Below are positions 16,892-25,330 of a stretch of 64,000 nucleotides of DNA, piece by piece. Where the stretch lies: the NCBI GenBank assembly GCA_029261595.1, contig JAJDAZ010000069.1, forward strand, positions 20,938 to 84,937. The letters run 5' to 3'. Made by a program: the position numbers and the translations under genes. Position 1 is the stretch's first letter. Every line of letters begins with the position of its first letter. The stretch comes from Nitrospinaceae bacterium. Its GTDB lineage: Bacteria; Nitrospinota; Nitrospinia; Nitrospinales; VA-1. Under the pieces are notes generated by a model that was given only the letters and a program-made list of their open reading frames with translations, was not told the origin of the DNA and searched no databases.

Positions 16892-18229
16892 ATGAAACAA
16901 GTGTATATAGACACTTTTGGCTGTCAGATGAATGTGGCGGATTCGGACCGCATGGAGCTGTTGCTCTTTCATTCGGGCTATGCCCGGACCACGCATATGG
17001 AAGACGCGGACCTGATTCTGGTCAACACCTGCTCGATCCGTGAAAAAGCCGAGCAGAAAATTTTTTCCCTGTTCGGCGGCATCAAGCATTTGAAAGAAGC
17101 CAATTCGGATGTGGTCATGGGACTCACCGGATGCCTGGCGCAACAGGAAGGCGAGCGGTTGTTAAAGCGCATCCCGTTTCTGGATTTTATTTTAGGCCCC
17201 GATCATGTCGAACACATCCCGCAAGCGGTGGACCGGGTGCTGGAAACGCAACAACCGCTGACCTGGAACGATTTCGACAAACAAAAAAACTATTCCATTC
17301 CTGAGGTTTCCGGACAGCCACAGAAGGCCACGCATCCGAGCGCGTTCGTCAACATCATCAAGGGATGCGATAAGTTTTGCACGTTCTGCGTGGTGCCGTT
17401 CACCCGTGGCCGGGAAAAGTCCCGCGAGGCCGAAGAAATTTACGCCGAAGTCCGCACACTGGTGAATCAGGGCGCAAAGGAAATTATTTTATTGGGGCAA
17501 AACGTCAACGCCTACGGCAAACGCGGATTGGAAACGCCGGTAGCGTTTCACGAGTTGTTGTACGGCATCGCCGAAATTCCAGGTGTTGAGCGCCTGCGCT
17601 TCACCACCAGCTATCCAGGCGATGTCACACCGGAATTGCTCCAGGCTTACGCCGACCTCGATATTTTAGTGAATCACCTGCACCTGCCGGCGCAAAGCGG
17701 TAATAATCGTATTCTTCAAGTCATGCGCCGTGGGAATACGGTCGAGGAATATATGGCGCTCATCGAAACTCTGAAAACCCAGACGCCTGATATCGAGCTT
17801 TCGACCGACATCATTGTTGGGTTCCCCGGTGAAACCGAAAGCGAGTTTGAAGACACGCTCAAGTTCATGGAACAGGTGGGGTTCAGCAGCAGTTATATGT
17901 TTTGTTACAGTCCACGGCCAAACACACCGGCGGCGGAGTTTTTAGACGATGTACCCGAGCCTGTGAAAAAAGAACGCCTGCAACGCACCATCGAATGCCA
18001 GAGTCGCCTGACGCAGATTCAAGGAGAAAAGTATTTAGGAAAAGAGGTGGAGGTTTTAATCGAAGGTCATGCGACGCGCAAGGGAACGCGCTTCATGAAA
18101 GGCAGAAACCCGCATTACTGGCAGGTGCATTTTTCCGGGGATGAAAATGGCTTTGGACCGGGGGATCGGGTGAAGGTCCGGGTGGAGGCCGTTTCAGGCC
18201 ATACTCTAAGAGGCCAGGCGGTGGTCTAG
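16892..18229 (+). CDS. miaB: tRNA-2-methylthio-N6-dimethylallyladenosine synthase
   Basis: 445 aa from the ATG at 16892; an in-frame TTG at 16883 is possible but less likely. The enzyme is a radical-SAM methylthiotransferase that converts i6A37 to ms2i6A37 in tRNAs reading UNN codons. The N-terminal UPF0004 domain has the auxiliary cluster cysteines C11 (FGCQMN), C47 (NTCSIR) and C81 (TGCLAQ). The radical SAM triad is C159, C163 and C166 in GCDKFCTFCVVPFTRG. The C-terminal TRAM domain (GKEVEVLIEGHA...VRVEAVSGHTLRGQ) binds RNA. It overlaps the convergent unknown gene by 4 bases. Length and motifs match the family throughout. Confidence 0.97.
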   Translation: MKQVYIDTFGCQMNVADSDRMELLLFHSGYARTTHMEDADLILVNTCSIREKAEQKIFSLFGGIKHLKEANSDVVMGLTGCLAQQEGERLLKRIPFLDFILGPDHVEHIPQAVDRVLETQQPLTWNDFDKQKNYSIPEVSGQPQKATHPSAFVNIIKGCDKFCTFCVVPFTRGREKSREAEEIYAEVRTLVNQGAKEIILLGQNVNAYGKRGLETPVAFHELLYGIAEIPGVERLRFTTSYPGDVTPELLQAYADLDILVNHLHLPAQSGNNRILQVMRRGNTVEEYMALIETLKTQTPDIELSTDIIVGFPGETESEFEDTLKFMEQVGFSSSYMFCYSPRPNTPAAEFLDDVPEPVKKERLQRTIECQSRLTQIQGEKYLGKEVEVLIEGHATRKGTRFMKGRNPHYWQVHFSGDENGFGPGDRVKVRVEAVSGHTLRGQAVV

Positions 18230-19674
18230 AAAAACCCCAGCCGGGAATACACTTCGTCTTCCAGCTGGCCCAGATGCGGAAGAATGATTTTGAGCGCCAG
18301 CCGGACATCGCGGACGAATTTCAATTCCGGCGGATGCCCCCAGTCGGCGAACTTTCTGAGGGTTTCGGTGCAGAAATGATCGAGGTCCATGATCTGATGG
18401 AGCGTATCAGAAGGCAGGTCCTGCAAGCCCACTTTATTTTCTTCCAGAAATCGTAGCATCCCGATCAAACTGAGTTTCACCTGGACGGTTTTGTCGCGCA
18501 AGTCGCGGATCAGGGTGGATTCGGGTTTTTTGAGATCCTCGCAAATGCCGAGCAGCAATTCTCTTAACTTCTGGTAGAACGCATCGTGCTGTTGCTTGTT
18601 GAGAAACAGTTCGCCCTGCCCGCCGAACAGAAGGTTGAACACGGATTCGATCTTGAATTTTTCGGACGCCATGACCGTGTACAGGATGGAAATAAATTCC
18701 CATTCGTGAAAGGGCAGCCCGAGGTCCAGAAAAATTTCCTCAAGCGAGCCGCGATCTCCCCTGGGAGTTCTGGCAGTTTCTTCTTTGACCAGCCCCATGG
18801 CTTCCGATTTCCATTTGGGAACCAGTTGAACTTTCCCCCCCTCAAAGCTGACCACACTCAATTCCTTGAGAGACTCCAGAAACTCCGTCAATGAAAAGGC
18901 CGGGGCGTTGAGAAATTTTTCATCCAGCGAAAAGAAAGCGCGCAAAATCTGTTTTTCCAGGGAGGAGACAACGAACTCTTCGCCTCCGTACAAACTAACC
19001 AGCGCCGATTCCAGAGCCACGTTGAGGAACCGTATATTGAGCTGTTTCGAGCGCACCTGGCTTTTTGAGAGCGGTTGGATCTGAAACGTTCCCTTTGCAT
19101 AATCCACCAGCTTGATCAGGAGACCGTCTTCCGGCTTGCATTTATAAGCCGAAAATAATTTCTGCATGTCCCACGCAGGGGTCACCACCAGGCTTTTTCC
19201 GGGCATCCACTCGTTGACATTGATGTCATCCGGGAAATGGCTCTCGCCTGCATATTGATAAAAGTGCATGACTTCTTCGATATAAAATTTCTTTTTCAGC
19301 CGGGGAATTTCCTCTCCCGCTGGATCGAGAAAAATCAGGTCTCTCTCTGTGTGATCGTTGGAGACAAAAGGAATCATCCGGTGACCGGGGATTAAAATTT
19401 TCCGGTCGATTTCAAATTTTCCCAGGTGAATCAAAAGCGGGATGTGCTGGACCTTTTCCAAAACAGCCGTATAGGGAAGGAAATCATTTGCATCGGTCCC
19501 GATGATGTCTTTATGGTCGGATAATTTCTGCTTCAAATGGTTCAAAGACGTCTTGGACATCTTTTTCCGCCACCGTTTCTCGACTTCGCCGGCGAAGTCT
19601 TCCACAGTGAACGGGGTCTGGGATTCCCGAATCAGGTTGTCTATGACATTTTGAAGCGTTGGTTTTCGAGGCAT
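18226..19674 (-). CDS. 482-aa protein of unknown function
   Basis: I do not recognise this protein. It begins MPRKPTLQNVIDNLIRESQTPFTVEDFAGEVEKRWRKKM in essence a helix-turn-helix-like start (TVEDFAGEV.K.W...TSLNHLKQKL) compatible with a winged helix. The middle has HFYQYAGESHFPDDINVNEW and a beta-rich segment; the second half is helical and Leu-rich (LGICEDLKKPESTLIRDLRDK, LSLIGMLRFLEENKVGLQDL). No signal peptide or membrane segment, so it is cytoplasmic. It is a single gene, convergent with miaB (4-base overlap). The N-terminal DNA-binding idea is inference from pattern only. Confidence 0.6.
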   Translation of the reverse strand: MPRKPTLQNVIDNLIRESQTPFTVEDFAGEVEKRWRKKMSKTSLNHLKQKLSDHKDIIGTDANDFLPYTAVLEKVQHIPLLIHLGKFEIDRKILIPGHRMIPFVSNDHTERDLIFLDPAGEEIPRLKKKFYIEEVMHFYQYAGESHFPDDINVNEWMPGKSLVVTPAWDMQKLFSAYKCKPEDGLLIKLVDYAKGTFQIQPLSKSQVRSKQLNIRFLNVALESALVSLYGGEEFVVSSLEKQILRAFFSLDEKFLNAPAFSLTEFLESLKELSVVSFEGGKVQLVPKWKSEAMGLVKEETARTPRGDRGSLEEIFLDLGLPFHEWEFISILYTVMASEKFKIESVFNLLFGGQGELFLNKQQHDAFYQKLRELLLGICEDLKKPESTLIRDLRDKTVQVKLSLIGMLRFLEENKVGLQDLPSDTLHQIMDLDHFCTETLRKFADWGHPPELKFVRDVRLALKIILPHLGQLEDEVYSRLGFF

Positions 19675-20000
19675 TAAAAGCTGGGTGAAAAGCGAAAGTT
19701 ATTTTCCAAGGCGTATGATGATAGATGTTGTTTCAGGAAAACGCCCTGGCAGGAAATTTTAGTGATTCGAGCATGGTTTAGAAGAACCCATTTTCGAGCA
19801 ATGGGACCTGATCGGATCCTCTGGAAAACCATTATCCTTAAACAGATATCGGCATTCCAAAATTGGAGGCGTATGTTAGCATAGTTTTTTTTAAGTGTTA
19901 ACTTTTTTTGAAAATTTTTTAAAACGTCTCACTTTCAATTCAATTGATTTCATACAAGGGGAAAGCTATCATCAATTTGATGACATTCATCAAAAATCCA

Positions 20001-20018
20001 CCAGCGGTTCGCTGGACC
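20001..20018 (+). repeat. dispersed palindrome, copy 3
   Basis: CCAGCG-GTT-CGCTGG followed by ACC and AAA. The same palindrome with flanking GGT/ACC occurs twice at 46114-46165. It lies in the 425-base gap 19675-20099, where I see no gene; a second small hairpin (CCCATT/AATGGG) is at 19787-19805. Confidence 0.6.
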
Positions 20019-20099
20019 AAACAATAAACTTAATGGGTTTTTCAACAACCTGTTAGAGACCTTCTAATAGCGCAACCCATCTATTGCAGGAGAAGCATC

Positions 20100-20351
20100 A
20101 TGGCCCTAAATCTTGAACCGGTGTATCAGGAAATATTTAAAAAATTTGAGACACGGAAAAAATTTATTATCCGAAGCGTTGAAAATAATATGCTCACCAT
20201 CGAGCAGGATGAGGAAATTTGCGGACAAAAAGAACCGCGCGTTTTTGAATTCAAAAGTCCAAGAGAATTTGAAGAATTCGTCCGCCAGGAAAACCGGTTT
20301 GAACTGGACATCGTCAACCAACTGCAGGGCAACCAGATGCCCTACCGGTAG
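20100..20351 (+). CDS. small acidic protein of unknown function (83 aa)
   Basis: The ATG has an AGGAG Shine-Dalgarno (caggagaagcatc) 8 bases upstream, supporting the start. The protein is charged with FETRKKFIIRSVENNMLTIEQDE and a Phe/Glu-rich segment FEFKSPREFEEFVRQENRFEL. No signal peptide, no membrane helix and no recognised motif. It is convergent with the lipoprotein gene (stop-to-stop gap 9 bases). I do not assign a function. Confidence 0.6.
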   Translation: MALNLEPVYQEIFKKFETRKKFIIRSVENNMLTIEQDEEICGQKEPRVFEFKSPREFEEFVRQENRFELDIVNQLQGNQMPYR

Positions 20352-20360
20352 TTTTTTTTC

Positions 20361-20960
20361 TTACTTCTTAACGGTCCATTCGCCGTTTTCCTGTTGGATT
20401 TTTTCACCCGGTTTGGCACTGTCCCGGTTGAGGCTGGCAAAAATTTTCTGCACCTTGGGAAGATCGCCGTCCGAGAACGCTTCGTTGGTGGCGATGGTTC
20501 GATTGAGGATAGCCATCCGATCGTCATTTTCCTCCTGAATGATCGCCTGGGTGAAGCTTTTCAGCTTGGGGTCTTCTTTGGTTTTTGAGTTATCGAAAAA
20601 AACCAGTAAACCCGCATTGCCTTCTCCCGCCACACCCGTTTGCTTGAAACTCAGGATATCGTCGCGGTTGAACTCCTGCCTCTGCATGGCGCGTATGGCC
20701 TGTTTTTTCCCCGGCGGGATGTCTGCAACGGTTTTCAGTTTGCCCTCTTCGTCCACCGACCGGACCGACGCTAACAGCAGCATCTCATTTCCCAGTTCTT
20801 CATAGCTTCCCAGGATCTGGTTTTCCAGCGCGGTATTCTGATCGACCACGGTGACATCGACCCCCACCAGCTTGCCGCAGGCCGCAAGCCAGAAAATGGC
20901 CGCCAATCCGGCCCAGATTTTGAAATGTTGACTCCCTGTCCCTGTCGAATGTTTTTTCAT
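20361..20960 (-). CDS. DUF1318-like (YdbL-type) lipoprotein
   Basis: The ATG at 20960 has GAGGG 7 bases upstream, better than the ATG at 21017 that would overlap the next gene, giving 199 aa. A lipobox is clear: IWAGLAAIFWLAAC, with Cys lipidation. The mature part starts GKLVGVDVTVVDQNTALENQILGSYEELG; AIRAMQRQEFNRDDILSFKQTGVAGEGNAGLL and MAILNRTIATNEAFSDGDLPKVQKIFASLNRDSAKPGEK match the YdbL/DUF1318 pattern. Such proteins usually occur near YdbH/YnbE-type envelope proteins, not seen here. It follows the ketosynthase gene by 10 bases, probably as one transcript. Role unknown, outer-membrane anchoring inferred from the lipobox. Confidence 0.65.
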   Translation of the reverse strand: MKKHSTGTGSQHFKIWAGLAAIFWLAACGKLVGVDVTVVDQNTALENQILGSYEELGNEMLLLASVRSVDEEGKLKTVADIPPGKKQAIRAMQRQEFNRDDILSFKQTGVAGEGNAGLLVFFDNSKTKEDPKLKSFTQAIIQEENDDRMAILNRTIATNEAFSDGDLPKVQKIFASLNRDSAKPGEKIQQENGEWTVKK

Positions 20961-20970
20961 GGCGGAACCC

Positions 20971-22224
20971 TCATCCTGAAAATTTTTTGAGAACCAAGGC
21001 AGAATTTTTCGAGCCAAAAGAGATGCAGTTGCTTATTGCAATATTAACAGATTTTTCTTTCCCCTCGTTCGACAAATAATCCATATCGCATTCCGGGTCC
21101 GGGCGTTCCATGTTGATGGTGGGAGTCAAAAAACCGTTTTTGAGCGACAACGCCGACACCGTGACCCCCATCGCCCCGGACGCCCCCTGGGGATGCCCGA
21201 TCATGGACTTGGTCGAACTGCAGGGAATTTTCATCGAATGACTGTTGAACGCCTGCTTCACCGCGAGAGTTTCTATCCTGTCATTGAGAACGGTGGAGGT
21301 GCCGTGAAAATTGATGTAGCCAACATCTTCCTTATTCACCCCGGCGTCTTTCATCGCCAGGTTCAAAGCCCTGGTCGATTGTTTGCCGTCGGGCATGATC
21401 GCGACTCGGTGATAAGCATCGCAGGTGGTGCCATAACCTGAAATTTCAGCCAGGATGGTCGCCCCCCGTTGTTTGGCGTGGTCCATCTCTTCTAAAACCA
21501 TCATCCAGCCGCCTTCGGCCAACACAAACCCTTCGCGGTCGATATTGAACGGCCTCGATGCCCGTTCCGGGTCGTCGTTGAAATTCACCGGATTCGCTTT
21601 CATGCGCTCAAAGCCGCACATCATCCCAGGCGTGACGCAGGCTTCCACACCACCGGTCAGAAACCAGGCTTCCTGGCCGTAACGGATGGCGTTGAACGCG
21701 TACCCAATGGCATCAGTGGAGCTGGTGCATCCGTTCGAGATCACATGACTGCGCCCCTGCAAACCAAAATACATGGAAAGCTCGCTGGACAGCATTCCGA
21801 CTAACGAATTGGAAATCGCGTAAGGACTGATTTTATGTTTCTGACCGGAGAAAAATATCTCAAATTGTTTTTCAGAAAAGTCGAAACCTGCGCCGCCGCT
21901 TCCAACCAGCACCCCCATGCTTTCGAAATCCTCTTCGCTAAAGGAGTCGAGATCAATGCCCGCGTCGTCCAGGGCCTCGATAGCGGCGGCCACCGCCATG
22001 GGAACCGCCCGCGGCAATTTCTTGAGATCTGCTTTGGAAAAGTAGCGCGAAGGATCTAAATTTTTGATTTCACCGGCGACCTGGCAGGACAGACCCTCAG
22101 GGTCGAAGCTTGCGATGCGGTCGATGCCGCTCACCCCGTTACAGGTATTCTCCCAGAAATTTTTTATTCCAAATCCGTTCGGGCTGACCGCGCCCAGGCC
22201 GGTAATGACAACACGTCGCAACAT
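20971..22224 (-). CDS. beta-ketoacyl-ACP synthase II-like (FabF family)
   Basis: 417 aa. The thiolase-fold enzyme elongates acyl-ACP by decarboxylative condensation with malonyl-ACP. The start MLRRVVITGLGAVSPNG is typical of KAS I/II. The catalytic triad is complete: C166 in NGCTSST, H307 in HGTSTVLND, H344 in HPQGASG. The nucleophile elbow differs from the usual TACATS, and the C-terminal FGSKNSALVL replaces FGFGGTN, so it is a divergent paralogue, perhaps for a specialised lipid or polyketide-like product rather than housekeeping FabF. No acyl carrier protein is adjacent; the DUF1318-like lipoprotein follows immediately. Confidence 0.85.
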   Translation of the reverse strand: MLRRVVITGLGAVSPNGFGIKNFWENTCNGVSGIDRIASFDPEGLSCQVAGEIKNLDPSRYFSKADLKKLPRAVPMAVAAAIEALDDAGIDLDSFSEEDFESMGVLVGSGGAGFDFSEKQFEIFFSGQKHKISPYAISNSLVGMLSSELSMYFGLQGRSHVISNGCTSSTDAIGYAFNAIRYGQEAWFLTGGVEACVTPGMMCGFERMKANPVNFNDDPERASRPFNIDREGFVLAEGGWMMVLEEMDHAKQRGATILAEISGYGTTCDAYHRVAIMPDGKQSTRALNLAMKDAGVNKEDVGYINFHGTSTVLNDRIETLAVKQAFNSHSMKIPCSSTKSMIGHPQGASGAMGVTVSALSLKNGFLTPTINMERPDPECDMDYLSNEGKEKSVNIAISNCISFGSKNSALVLKKFSG

Positions 22225-22257
22225 ATTTTAATGCGGACCCCTTTATTTTAAAGTCAT

Positions 22258-22283
22258 GGAACCACAGATGAACACAGATGGAT
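22258..22283 (+). repeat. dispersed repeat, copy B
   Basis: GGAACCACAGATGAACACAG followed by ATGGAT, matching the minus strand of 16751-16781. It lies in the 354-base gap between the KAS gene and nagZ, which also contains TTCTTCCCGCATGGCGGG at 22335-22352 (a small palindrome, with a similar copy near 27327) and no gene. Confidence 0.55.
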
Positions 22284-22578
22284 ATCTTAAAAGTTTTCCA
22301 GGGCTTGTGAGCGTAACGAACGTCAGCCCCACATTTCTTCCCGCATGGCGGGTCCATTTTCTAGTCTGTGAAGTTATGTTAACATAACAACGCAATGCCG
22401 GGCAACGCCTCCAATTCAGTGAGTCGTCACACTTTCAGGTTCCTTACGTGAAACCCTTTCACTGGCAATCAAATCAAAGGAAGGCCTGATTTTTGGCCTC
22501 CTGGCCGGGGAGTGACCTCGCCGCAAACAACGCCTGACCCAACAACCATCACACACTTTCTGGAGAACCCGATCGTTT

Positions 22579-23670
22579 ATGGCACCTCTTTCATTAAAGG
22601 AAAAAACAGGACAGATGATGGTCTCCGGATTCGAGGGAACCGATCTCAACCCCCAGACGGAAGACCTCATCGTCAACCACCATGTCGGCGGATTGATTCT
22701 ATTCGAGCGCAACTTTGAAAACCCGGAGCAACTCACACGCCTGATCGGCGACCTGCAGAAGCTCGCACTGTCCACGCCGCCGTTCGCACCGCTGTTCATC
22801 TCAGTAGATCAGGAAGGGGGCCGCGTCTCCCGTCTGGCCCCTCCGTTCACCCGGTTTCCCGACCCCTGCTGTCTTGGGATCGCAAGGTCGGAGTCGCTGG
22901 CAGAACGCTTTGGCCTGGCCCTCGGCCGTGAAATGCGCGCGGTCGGAATCAATGTGGATTACGCTCCGGTGCTGGACATCAACACCAACCCGGACAACCC
23001 CATCATCGGAAAACGCGCTTTCAGTAAAGAGCCCGAATGGGCGTCCATACTTGGAGTCGCGTTCATGCGCGGGTTCAAGGGAGCCGGTGTGCTGGCGGTC
23101 GGAAAACATTTTCCAGGGCACGGCGACACGTCCCAGGATTCCCACCTCACCCTGCCAAGTGTGGACCGCGATGCCGAAACTTTGGAAAACGTCGAACTTG
23201 GGCCTTTTCGGTCGGCGATTGAAAACGGATTGGAGATCATCATGACCGCGCACGTGATTTACCGGGCATGGGACGAAAAACTTCCCGCTACTTTTTCCAT
23301 CCCCATCCTGCAGGGTTTGCTGAGGGAAAAACTGGGATTTAAGGGCCTGATCATCTCCGACGACCTGGAAATGAAGGCGGTCCAGGACAACATCCCGTTT
23401 GAATCCTTCGCCACCCTGGGGACCCAAGCGGGCATCGACCTGTTCCTGGTTTGCCACGACACCCGCAAGGTAACGAACTTCCTGACGCAAATGATTCAGG
23501 ATGTCGAAACCGGGAAAATTCCAGAATCAGTCATTGACCGCTCGGTGAATCGAATTTTAGAGATAAAAAGGAAAATGCCGCCTGTGGATTCGGGACTGGC
23601 CGACCTGCATTCTTTGGCCCGGAATCACCAAAAGCTGGTGGCGGAGATGCGATCGCATCTCACACCCTAG
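22579..23670 (+). CDS. nagZ: beta-N-acetylhexosaminidase (GH3)
   Basis: 363 aa, single-domain GH3 enzyme that removes GlcNAc from muropeptides in the cytosol for peptidoglycan recycling. The start is ATG 22579, because a stop lies in frame at 22513. LSLKEKTGQMMVSGFEG opens the fold. The catalytic segment K176-H177 in KHFPGHGDTSQDSH carries the acid/base His and the nucleophile is D261 in IISDDLEMKA. FISVDQEGGRVSRL and NVDYAPVLDI are standard NagZ motifs. It is convergent with the CDP-alcohol phosphotransferase gene. No other recycling genes are adjacent. Confidence 0.94.
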   Translation: MAPLSLKEKTGQMMVSGFEGTDLNPQTEDLIVNHHVGGLILFERNFENPEQLTRLIGDLQKLALSTPPFAPLFISVDQEGGRVSRLAPPFTRFPDPCCLGIARSESLAERFGLALGREMRAVGINVDYAPVLDINTNPDNPIIGKRAFSKEPEWASILGVAFMRGFKGAGVLAVGKHFPGHGDTSQDSHLTLPSVDRDAETLENVELGPFRSAIENGLEIIMTAHVIYRAWDEKLPATFSIPILQGLLREKLGFKGLIISDDLEMKAVQDNIPFESFATLGTQAGIDLFLVCHDTRKVTNFLTQMIQDVETGKIPESVIDRSVNRILEIKRKMPPVDSGLADLHSLARNHQKLVAEMRSHLTP

Positions 23671-23675
23671 GGTGT

Positions 23676-24965
23676 TTAAGTGCTAACCGTCCTTTTCTGC
23701 AAGCTCCTGACAAACAATAAATAGATCGCCATGACGTTGACTCCAACTGCGGTCAGCCAGATAAAAACCGGCAGTTGATCCAACAGGGCCAGCACTAACA
23801 GGAAATGCGTGAAGTCCCGATTGGCTAGTTTGTCAATCAAACCTTGTTTCTTCTGATTATTTTCCTTGCTGGAATTCGTGGTCGATTTACCGGCAATGAT
23901 GCCTTCGCTCATTAAAAGAAAGGCCAGCAGACTGCCCGATGCGGCCAGACCTCCGAGCACCAGGTAAACGGTCTCGCCAAGTGTCTGGTACAACCCCATG
24001 CCGATGGAGAAAAATACCGCGACATGCACGATATTATCGCAAAGGATATCCAGCCGGGCCCCGAACGGCGATTCCATGAATTTGATGCGGGCGATTTCTC
24101 CATCCACACCATCCACCCAGATGGAAAAAAGCAGTAGCCCGGCGCCCGCCACACCCATCCCGTAGCCACCTTGAAAAAAACACAGCGCCGACCCCAGACC
24201 CAGAATAAAGCTGAAAACGGTGATCTGGTTCGGGGTGATTCGGGTGTTGAGAAGGAACCGGGTCAATTGTTTGGAGACGGGACGGGACAGGATGCGGGTG
24301 GCAAAACTGTCGTTGGAAAGACCCGCCGAATTTTTAAGGATGTGCTCGCCTGCATTTTGAAAATCCTGTGCGCTGGAAATTTTTTGGGGCTCGGTTTCCA
24401 GCAAATAAACCAGCCGGTGTTCCCCGCTTTCGGATGAACCGGGATCAGATTGAAGAGATCGCTCTCTCGCAAGCTCCAAATCGGAAAAGCTGTAGCCGTC
24501 CATTTGATCCAGAAATGGAGTCATGGCGTTTGGGTCGAGGGAAAAAATCCGGTGCTTCCCTGTGGCTCCAGGCTCCCCCCCCGGCATGATCGCGGATTTA
24601 ATTTTATTTTTATCATGGAGCTGAGACCCGTCCAGAAGGAGCCATTCTCCCGTTCCAGGGGCCATCTCAGCCAATTTCCCCGAATCCGCCGGCCCGTCCA
24701 ATGTGAGGGTCACTCTAGGGTCCTGAAGGAGCCGGTGGCGCAATTCCTCGCCGCCCCCGGCGTTTTTTCCGGTCATCAACACCAGGCGTTCCACCCCACC
24801 CCTTTGAATATTCAGTATATTCCTCAGTAAAAACGGCACTCCGGCAATTTGCCGCCAGTGCCATTCCACAAAATCCGCATTCCCTGAAGACGGGGAAAGA
24901 AATAAAACCGCAAGCGGGTCCCGTTTTTTATTAGAAGTGATAAAATATTCTGATTTTTTCAGCAT
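23676..24965 (-). CDS. CDP-alcohol phosphatidyltransferase with N-terminal degenerate nucleotidyltransferase domain
   Basis: 429 aa. Residues ~1-215 resemble a nucleotidyltransferase fold that lacks the GGxGxR nucleotide loop (LAVLFLSPSSGNADFVEW...AGVPFLLRNILNIQRGGVERLVLMTG). Residues ~225-425 are the membrane CDP-alcohol phosphotransferase, with the diagnostic D-x2-DG-x2-AR-x8-G-x3-D-x3-D in VDGVDGEIARIKFMESPF, GARLDILCDN (~284-312) and five or six helices. It transfers a phosphoalcohol from a CDP-alcohol to an acceptor alcohol. The divergent neighbour makes inositol phosphate and its likely nucleotide, so this is a candidate DIPP-synthase-like partner. In Archaeoglobus-type enzymes the active nucleotidyltransferase and phosphotransferase are one protein; here the active transferase sits on the neighbour. 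Substrate is inferred. Confidence 0.78.
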   Translation of the reverse strand: MLKKSEYFITSNKKRDPLAVLFLSPSSGNADFVEWHWRQIAGVPFLLRNILNIQRGGVERLVLMTGKNAGGGEELRHRLLQDPRVTLTLDGPADSGKLAEMAPGTGEWLLLDGSQLHDKNKIKSAIMPGGEPGATGKHRIFSLDPNAMTPFLDQMDGYSFSDLELARERSLQSDPGSSESGEHRLVYLLETEPQKISSAQDFQNAGEHILKNSAGLSNDSFATRILSRPVSKQLTRFLLNTRITPNQITVFSFILGLGSALCFFQGGYGMGVAGAGLLLFSIWVDGVDGEIARIKFMESPFGARLDILCDNIVHVAVFFSIGMGLYQTLGETVYLVLGGLAASGSLLAFLLMSEGIIAGKSTTNSSKENNQKKQGLIDKLANRDFTHFLLVLALLDQLPVFIWLTAVGVNVMAIYLLFVRSLQKRTVST

Positions 24966-25261
24966 TTCATATATAATTCAATAGGAAATCAGGGCTAGAG
25001 GATATCAAGCCGATAAATTTAATCAAGCGCAAAACCCTGTTGATATCATGTCGCTTCGAGAATTTTATTTCGCCTCTCGGGTCATGGGGGCAAACGCTGA
25101 AATGCAAACAGAGATCGCCTGATCCGCATCGCCCCTGATCGGTGTTTCCCACACATTTACGGTTTGAGGATTTTTTAAAGTTTGCCAGGAGTCGGCTGAA
25201 TTTTGTAATGGGCCGTAAATTTGTGCGACATCATTAAGAACACCTGATTTGGTTCATCTGT

Positions 25262-25283
25262 CCTGTTGCGGAACAGGGTTTTT
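25262..25283 (+). terminator. small hairpin with T-run in the leader of the inositol gene
   Basis: CCTGTT-GCGG-AACAGG (perfect 6-bp stem) is followed by G and TTTTT. It lies ~50 bases before the GTG start at 25331, so it could act as a leader attenuator or simply be chance. The 365-base gap 24966-25330 between the divergent inositol-related genes shows no gene. Confidence 0.25.
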
Positions 25284-25330
25284 CGCACAGGTTATTTTTA
25301 ACTTCATAACATCCAAGGATCATACGCGAC

